Below, piece after piece: positions 57,296 through 64,000 of a stretch of 64,000 nt of DNA. A model generated the notes under the pieces. The model was given only the letters and a program-made list of their open reading frames with translations, was not told the DNA's origin and ran no database searches. The stretch is from Ischnura elegans (taxonomy: Eukaryota; Arthropoda; Insecta; Odonata; Coenagrionidae). Each line of letters opens with the position of its first letter. The first letter of the stretch is position 1. The stretch lies in contig NC_060247.1 of assembly GCF_921293095.1 (NCBI RefSeq), positions 116,579,111-116,643,110 of the forward strand, in the 5' to 3' direction. The position numbers and the translations under genes are program-made.

Positions 57296-58704
57296 CCATG
57301 TATGGCCCTGATGTTCACAGGATTTTTATCTATCTCGTTGTAAAGGAATACATAGTTTTCTTTTATAATTCATTCACCTTTTCATGTGCACTGGCTAACA
57401 TGCGTATATACACGCGCCGCCATTGCTTCCTACCGCTTATCAACGCAATCTTAGCACTTTCAATGCTGACCATGTAAAAGTCAGTATTATTCCCTCTGGC
57501 GGCTTCCGTTTTTAGTGCAAAACGTATGCATCGATTCCTACAGAGCTGGAAAAAATAATGAGAAAATTTTGGGCCGTAATTTCATAGGTCTGCAATTTCT
57601 TATTTATGACGTGATATCACGTCAACCGCACAGAGAGATAGACGATTGATGCGGGTTGCTTAAGGTCAGCTTCAGCCCCGCGCCACCGTTTTCTTTCAAT
57701 TTTTTTCCTACGCGGAGAAACCAAAAAAGATTGAGGAAAATAGGTATAAATACAAGGAATCGCCTCGGCCAGCTGCTTCATTGGGATGGTAATTCCGTTC
57801 AAGATATTTCGGCATATTATTTTATTAGTATGCATCAGCATCAAGGTAGGGCTCTGGAATATTGAATAATTTTTATATTTTTCATTCAATGTATAACAAT
57901 TCACACCACAATTTCCTTTACTCATTTCTTGTTTCCAGCTCCTACACCTTTCCTCCCATACGACCACCCCCAAGCATCAGATATTTAACACAAATGGGTT
58001 TCACATACCCTTTACTGCAGCTGCTTGAGATGGGCGGCACTCCCCTTTTCAAGATCATTTTACGACGGTGCATTGGAGTGTCTCTAGGCGTGCACCACTC
58101 CTGCCGGCTGTTCGAAGGTTGGAGGGGGTGCGGAGAAGAAGCGAGGGGTGGTAGTAAGATAGTCGGTCCACTCGCAAGAACTAGGAGAATAGCTTCCTTG
58201 GGACTGCCAACGACACGTCAAAAAGATGGGTTGGCATGAGGAAAGATTTTGCTGACACGTGCCCTTTTCGGGTCACTGGGGTAGAGACTCTGGTGCCGGA
58301 GTAAACAAGGATGTGGAAACAAAAAGAATCGACCCACATTTTCCTCATTGCTATCTTCTGAAGTCAAGCCAATAACATATTTTTGCCTTATGATGTACCC
58401 GAGTTAAAAATTAATTCGGAAAAAACTGGAAATAATAGTATTTGCAAGCAGACATATAACGAGAAATCTTGATTCTGGCCACGCATCGCGGATGTTACGA
58501 TGAATATTATTGTTTCATCTAGCTTGGAAATCTCTAGTTACTTCTTGTTTGTGTAAGAGCATTAGTCTAATGGAAGATGGAATCACTTTCCATCAAAAAA
58601 TATTATATTTACGAAAAAATTCAATAAATTCAAATGAAAACATTGAGTGTGCAATTCTCTAAGTAATCCGACAAAAATCTATTTTTTGTCCAAACTTTTC
58701 GCGA
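57296..58704. other. Stretch with no recognised gene
   Basis: Short open frames on both strands here (57617-58239) overlap each other and show no recognisable protein. The segment ends where the duplication, right copy, begins. Confidence 0.45.
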
Positions 58705-59789
58705 TCCGGACGACTCTGCGACGTCGCTCTCACCCTTTTCATAATCGAGGTGCAGAATAGACCTTAAACGAGAGGTCTATTTCCTCTTGCTCACTACTCC
58801 GGGGCAACCTATCTACTCTTTGGGGCCTATTACAAACGGCTAACCGCATGAGGTTTAACTCCGTATACGGTGTCGTACCGCCCGGAAGCGCGTTCGCCGC
58901 CTGCAAGCGATTACGGAGGCCGCCGGTCGGAGCGACACCACGGTTAGGGGACGGAGTGATACCACAGCCGGATACCCTACCTTTATGACTCCGACCCCTT
59001 CATTAAGGACGTTCATTTACCGTTGTCAGGTCGAGCTGGCGTTTTTAAAGCAAAATATCCGACGAGAGAGACTAGGAAGCCTTCACAGTTTGTAATATTT
59101 ATTAATAATATCTGAGTAGGGGCATAACATAGAAAACTGGAGTATTGAAACAAAAATTTTCTACAACCTAAATAACATTGTTGTCGCAGTCTGAGCCACG
59201 ACCGTTGGAGGTGGATACGTTTAGGGTAAGTTGTCTTTATTGACAGCACCTCATTCATTTATTTACATAGAAAATATTGATGCTTTCTTAATGTTCAATA
59301 TGCTTTTATATGCAATTACTTTATCCATTTCTTCATAAATACCGAAAAATTCGTCGTACAGGACTATGGTTGGCTTTTATTGTAAGGTGAATACAATTTT
59401 TCTCGCTGCTTTGAGATTTCTGCAAACATCCTTTGTGCCAAAATAGTATTATTTTCAACGTGACAAATCGCGTTTATATACTGCTGATAATCACATAGTC
59501 AGTGGTTGTAATGCAATCCGCTATGCAAACGCTATCCATTAATGTCTGACAGTAACATAAAGATTGTCAGTTGCGTATTCACCTCCGTTATTCACTTTGA
59601 AGATCATATTTCATGATAAAGCTTGTTTGATGAAGCAAGTCTTGAAGTTACTTTATTCAAATATATTAACCGTATCAACGAATAACAGTGAGAAAAATCA
59701 CCTGTGCCACTTGCTTTGGATAATTTAAGGCTTAAAATCAGTGAAAAAATTGGAGTTTTAATCATAGCGAGCTCTGTGATTGTAAGCAT

Positions 59790-60035
59790 GGGCGTACCCA
59801 GCGAGGGCAGGAGGGGGCAGCAACCCCCCCCCCCGCCCCCTAGGAGCAAAAATCGCAAATGCCTTCAAGAAAAACAATATTTTTTTCAAGCAAATAAATT
59901 TTAAGAACTAATTAACAGCTGTTACAGTTTCCATAAAATGTTAGTTTCATTCACAATTTCCATCTTACCTATAACTCGAACAACCATGGCTTGCCCTCCC
60001 CCACCCAGGAATTTTGATCCCGGTTGCGCCCTTGG
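59790..60035 (+). repeat. Interspersed repeat, copy 3 of 3
   Basis: Counterpart of the block at 3430-3675 within the duplication. It contains GGGCGTACCCAGCGAGGGCA, a run of C, AAATCGCAAATGCC and CCATGGCTTGCCCTCCC. Confidence 0.7.
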
Positions 60036-61097
60036 TTGTAAGTTATACGTGATGATTATAAAAATGATATTGAATTCAATTTTAATTTGAAATAATTAAG
60101 TTCCAAAGAACGTGAAATATCAAACAGTGTCACAGAGACTATGAGCTCCCGCGTCGCGAAACCGAGACGTGAGGTGCGATCGAAAAATTACGTTCATTTT
60201 CGCGGCCGCAAACTTTTTTCCAAGACTTTTGTTTTATATTCTTTAACTACCTCTAGTAAATACTCTGACGAAAAGAAGGAGAACCGTTTTTTCTCTGAAT
60301 AAAATATCGTCCACTTTATGTCAGGTTTTGCCGGAAAAAAATGGTCCGCCATTATTCGACATTATACCAAACCAATATTAACCCAAATATTAAAAATGAT
60401 ATAAAACGTAGATAAATTACCGTATTATTGGAATATAATGTTTTTATCTCATTAAAATTCTTCCAAAACTCTGCCACCATCTAAATTCTGTAGTTTTTCC
60501 AAGAAATACGAGATCGCGCGGTATTTTGGAAATTTGGTCATGTTTGTTCCTTTTTATCATAGCAACGGCTGGGATCTATGAAAATTGACTTATTGTGTTA
60601 TGATCACTATTGATTTTAAAGCATATGCACTAAGTTTCAAGTTTTTACCACAAAAAAAGCAAATTTGGACTTGTCCTGCTTTTTCCGATCTCGGACCACT
60701 GTGCGCCTTGTCGTTCGTAACAGACCCCTTTGAAAATTAAATCTCCTGATAGCAACTCCGCCATTGCCGTGAGCCCTCTATAACATACTTACTCCATTAT
60801 ACATTACGACAATATAAGGAAAAGTTTTTCACCAGTACCACCCATTATCACCGATCATAACAATGTAAACAACACATCGACCTTAATGATAACACGAAAA
60901 TGGGACGAGATCACTGGAGTTCAGGCTGCACTTCAGTCATCTGCTTGATCGTCATATCAGTCTTCGTCCCTCTGCCATGTGGATATGATGAACATGCGTT
61001 GTGAATAAGAAGTGGTTGTGACGGCTTGCTGTTAAAAGTTTTCCCTTGCGGAAGTTGTGACCTGCGTTAGTCATTTAGTTGTATTTAGTCGAAAATA

Positions 61098-61349
61098 ATG
61101 GCTTCCCCCTGGAGGTTGATATGTGTTTTCATCCTCTTGACAATTGAGTTATTGTAAGTAGTAGCAGATTTACAAGGACCTAGGTGTAAACATTTATATG
61201 TGAAAGACACGGAGGTCGCTCATGGTCGAAGTTTTGTATTCAATAGAGACTCTTCTGTAGAGGGTGGCCTCATAAACGGGAGCAATATCGAGCCACAGCT
61301 TGAGCACTTTAAAAGACCGTCTAATCATAATGGCGAGATAATATCAGTG
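61098..61349 (+). pseudogene. SORL1-like exon 1, right copy, with stop in the signal peptide
   Basis: Aligned with 4738-4989 it has the same ATG, length (252 bp) and donor (GTATGT). Codon 20 is TAA (61155-61157) where the left copy has TCG: two base changes in one codon, inside the hydrophobic signal segment. The rest (DLQGPRCKHLYVKDTEVAHG, then FNRDSSVEGGLINGSNIEPQ) stays open to the splice site. The intact exons 2-5 follow directly. Either this gene no longer makes a secreted product from this ATG, or another first exon is used, or the base calls are wrong. Confidence 0.8.
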
Positions 61350-61560
61350 GTATGTTCGTTAAAAGTGTATCTTAATGTTCTATAATAATGTCTAATTTTA
61401 TGCTTAGAAAACTGCTAGGATTACGATTTCCAAATCGCGTCGCATTGTGTGGTGATCAGCTGTTACTCAAACATTTTATATTGTGTTTTTATAATCATGA
61501 ACTTAAGGGAAGTGGTTGGTCGTTATTTACCCTTAACATCCTTATCCGTATCACTTTCAG

Positions 61561-61803
61561 GTCAATAGGCTGAACGACAGTCACCAGCAGCTGATGGTGC
61601 ATTTTGCTGGTGAAGAATCCGATGTCATCATTTGTCTCGCCAGGGACCAAACTCCTGATCGCGGCAAACCGTCATCCGTTCTTATTTCTTATGATTACGG
61701 AACAACGTTTGAAAATAAAACCCATTTCTTCTCGTTGCAAGACCAGTCAGGTGACTACGCTAATGTGGATAAATTCTACAATCATCCCAAGTATAATAAG
61801 CAT
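61561..61803 (+). CDS. SORL1-like exon 2: VPS10 domain start
   Basis: Phase 0 to 0, acceptor CACTTTCAG, donor GTGAGT, 81 codons. It reads VNRLNDSHQQLMVHFAGEES, DVIICLARDQTPDRGKPSSV, then LISYDYGTTFENKTHFF and YANVDKFYNHPKYNKH. This follows the first VPS10 propeller blades of SORL1 ([46 protein letters not shown]). The YDYG motif is an Asp-box-like blade signature of the ten-bladed VPS10 propeller, which binds propeptides and neuropeptides in the lumen of the Golgi and endosomes. Fully open. Confidence 0.92.
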
Positions 61804-62090
61804 GTGAGTGCACTTAATATCTAAATAGGTTTAGGCATGAAGATATATTTTTCAGTATGACCAGATTCAATTCATAATGTGTGTGAACCATTTGGTGTTG
61901 TCATATGGATGCTAAGTTAGGGTAAAGGTTCTGTTTTGTCCAATTATGCATTGGAATAGGAGCATACTTTACTTCATGAAGTATGGGACTGGCATTCACG
62001 TATGGACTCCCTATTGTTCATACACCATGAATTTGAATCCATGCATTGTTCATTCTCTAATTGTAATGTTCTTCAAATTGTTACTTGCAG

Positions 62091-62252
62091 TATGTTTTTA
62101 AAGACAGCACGAACAGGGTTATATATACAACCAAAGACCATGGAAAGCACTTTGAAATGGTTAAGTTGAAATTCCATCCCACTGATATATCTTTTAATGA
62201 AGAAGAACCTCTCACTTTTCTGGCTTACGACAAAATTGACCCTCAGAAAAAG
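62091..62252 (+). CDS. SORL1-like exon 3: VPS10 domain
   Basis: Phase 0 to 0, acceptor TTACTTGCAG, donor GTATTG, 54 codons. It encodes YVFKDSTNRVIYTTKDHGKH, FEMVKLKFHPTDISFNEEEP and LTFLAYDKIDPQKK. It corresponds to SORL1 YIFADAYAQYLWITFDFCNT onward and includes the next Asp-box blade (TTKDHGKHF). No stop or frameshift is present. Confidence 0.9.
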
Positions 62253-62334
62253 GTATTGCTATTATATATTGTTTTCTTGACAAAAGCTGGGAAGGCAGTC
62301 TGTTGCAACACACGTGTTAAATCTTATGTTACAG

Positions 62335-62586
62335 CTGTGGGTCACAAAAGATTTTGGGAGCACTTGGACGCTCGTTCAAGAAAATGTGAAAGCTTACTTT
62401 TGGTCAAACCTCCCTGGAGAGAAACTACTTTTGTATGTGGAAAGAGAGGAACCCAACGGCTCTTCAACTGTTCTTTCTTCACCATCATACTTTCAAGATG
62501 AGGAACTCACTAAGGTTGTCCTCAAGGATGTGGAGGACTTTGAAGTTCGGGAAGATTTTATGTTTGCTACTAAAAAGGCTGGAGAG
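62335..62586 (+). CDS. SORL1-like exon 4: VPS10 domain
   Basis: Phase 0 to 0, acceptor CTTATGTTACAG, 84 codons. It reads LWVTKDFGSTWTLVQENVKA, YFWSNLPGEKLLLYVEREEP, then NGSSTVLSSPSYFQDEEL and DVEDFEVREDFMFATKKAGE. SORL1 has [28 protein letters not shown] and RDFQLRDKYMFATK in the same places. TKDFGSTW is a canonical Asp box. The donor GTCAGA is weaker than usual but the coding frame requires it. The frame is intact. Confidence 0.92.
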
Positions 62587-62692
62587 GTCAGAGTTATTGT
62601 TCATATTATTAAAATATGCCCCATTATTTACTTAAGTTCATTGCTAAATGAAAATGGTGCAAATATTCTGATAATTAATTTTCACTTTTCAG

Positions 62693-62952
62693 GAAAATCT
62701 GGACCTTTATATATCTCATAAGAGGAAACCTTTTGTGAAGGCTCTATTTAATTCTGAATCGAATAACTTAAATTATCACGTAGTAGAAGTGTCAGATGGG
62801 AAAGTGTTTGTGGCCGTTGAGCATGATAGTGATTGGCAAGTCAATTTATATGTGTCTGACAGAGTCACTGAGGATGGTATGCTGTTCACCCTATCTCTAC
62901 CGAAGATATTATGCTTCTTCCCGCATAACACCTGGAAATTCACATGGCTCAG
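62693..62952 (+). CDS. SORL1-like exon 5: VPS10 domain
   Basis: Phase 0 to 2, acceptor TTCACTTTTCAG, donor GTAAGT. It reads ENLDLYISHKRKPFVKALFN, NLNYHVVEVSDGKVFVAVEH, then QVNLYVSDRVTEDGMLFTLS and LPKILCFFP. This is SORL1 [55 protein letters not shown] in order. It is the last VPS10 exon in the window. The next one should start in phase 2, and none is found before 64000. Confidence 0.92.
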
Positions 62953-64000
62953 GTAAGTGTCTCGCGAAGCTGGAATAGTGGGGCAATTATTTGTATGAAG
63001 AAACTCAGCTACGGGGAGGTTGTTATTGTTTCGCAATTTCCGATCGTTAGGGCTTCTCATGAAACTGAGTGAGCCACAACTGAAACTTATGCAAATTCCA
63101 AGGAATGGTTAACTAAAATCTAAACATACCATGACCATTAAGTTCCCGACATCTTTACGCGGTCATCTTTTTAGTAGGTATTAAAAAATAAATTGACGTT
63201 GTCATGCCCATCATATATTTCAGTGTTACCCATTCTATTTTTTTCTTATGTAAGCTAGCTAACTCTTGCCCATTCTCAAGACATGCTCCCACTTCTTTCT
63301 CAAATTAAGGGTTTTGGGGAATCTATGTAGAGAGATAGCTTTTGTGTCACAATTGCTGGTACGCCGCCGCACATTTTCTTTCTCATGAAGTCTTCCGTCT
63401 ACGTTTTTCCATCATAACGCTATTGATATTCGGCTGAGAGAGAATTGCTGGCATAGTGCCAACTGGTTGTTGTTTCACACCAAACTTACTAAAGCAACCG
63501 ATCATCTATTCGGCCATGACACCTATTTTATCACTGCCACCTGTGTTCACTTTCTCATGCCAATGGGTGGACGGGAAGGAGCGCGATTCCTCCATCTTTC
63601 AAGCAGCTAGGCTACGAATGAGGGAGTCAAGGATAAACATGCCAGATCATTCTATATTTTGACTTCCTTGCCATCAAAGCGACGCCGGGAGAGCTATCTA
63701 CATCTACAAAATCCATCCTTGTGAATAAATGTTTTCTTGGCGAAGCATTTTAGCCTTCAACTACCTGTGCTGAGAGTACATAAGTACATCTAGACCGAAT
63801 TTTGCATTGATACCATTACTTCACAAGCAAGATCTTGACATGACTGAGATATTTCGCGATGGTCCTATACCAAAGATTTCCTTGGCATAGGATCACATAT
63901 ATCTTAGCTAAATATGCTTGCGGAGCCCTCGGGGCTCCGAACACATGGACTATGAAGTGCCTTTCGGTATGGTATGCTCTCTTAAGTATCAAATAATGGT
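62953..64000. other. Intron to window end
   Basis: I find no further VPS10 exon here. A short hairpin CGGAGCCC-TC-GGGGCTCCG lies at about 63921-63939. Nothing else is recognised. Confidence 0.5.

Larger units (their letters stand above)
58705..61599 (+). repeat. Segmental duplication, right copy
   Basis: Matches 1-222 plus 2481-5233. It carries the empty Transib site (CCGCCGGTCGG at about 58916-58926), the interspersed repeat at 59790-60035, the old Transib-like end at 60703, the upstream region, exon 1, intron 1 and the start of exon 2. After 61599 exon 2 goes on normally. This copy therefore marks the intact structure and the left copy the broken one, except for the stop in exon 1. Confidence 0.9.

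Noticed and set aside
1..64000. A previously undescribed defence or gene-cluster system
   Set aside because: The content is a single receptor locus in pieces plus transposons; no set of co-located unknown genes with conserved motifs was found.

Overview
The window looks like nuclear DNA of an arthropod, most likely an insect. It is AT-rich, coding sequence sits in short exons with GT-AG borders and long introns, and it is full of degenerate insect-type transposons (Transib, piggyBac, Ty3/gypsy, RTE-like and Jockey-like LINEs, MITEs). No intact prokaryotic-style gene, rRNA, CRISPR array or convincing functional tRNA is visible.

The only cellular gene I can recognise is a sortilin-related receptor of the SORL1/LR11 type (VPS10 domain, then YWTD propeller, LDLR class A repeats, fibronectin III domains). 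Its parts are out of order. From left to right: (i) a first exon with signal peptide plus a broken second exon at 4738-5233; (ii) LDLa exons at 6863-36011; (iii) FnIII exons at 42297-45810; (iv) three exons encoding the VPS10 C-terminal cysteine region and the start of the YWTD propeller, on the MINUS strand at 51042-50263; (v) a second copy of exon 1 followed by four intact VPS10 exons at 61098-62952. Splice phases match within each block, and apart from exons 1-2 each protein region occurs once. A receptor of this family should read v-iv-ii-iii. The window therefore holds a permuted, partly inverted locus, which may be a real rearrangement, a set of partial paralogues, or a mis-ordered assembly.

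Lesions are present: exon 1 of the right-hand copy has a stop at codon 20, the inverted block has two in-frame stops, one FnIII exon has an apparent 1-bp deletion, one LDLa half-exon is missing, and the left-hand exon 2 is cut after about 13 codons. The VPS10 and LDLa exons are otherwise clean.

The 5' ends of the two copies lie in a segmental duplication (1-222 plus 2481-5233 against 58705-61599). The left copy carries a 2.26-kb Transib insertion (223-2480) with RSS-like heptamer ends and a CGCCG target duplication. It is absent from the right copy, so the empty site is visible in the same window.

The introns hold: a degenerate piggyBac (13508-16454, TTAA flanks), a 4.86-kb element with GAGAC-rich inverted ends and a 6-bp target duplication (19417-24274), an antisense Ty3/gypsy element of CsRn1-like type (27905-32744), an RTE-like LINE (37050-39955) and a 3' fragment of the same family (55325-56037), a Jockey-like RT remnant (48380-49400, minus), two tRNA-derived segments, MITE-like elements, and a near-perfect 40-bp-arm palindrome (46956-47040). 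Long stretches elsewhere contain nothing I can identify. I see no convincing new biological system; the scrambled SORL1 locus and the Transib empty/filled site pair deserve most attention.
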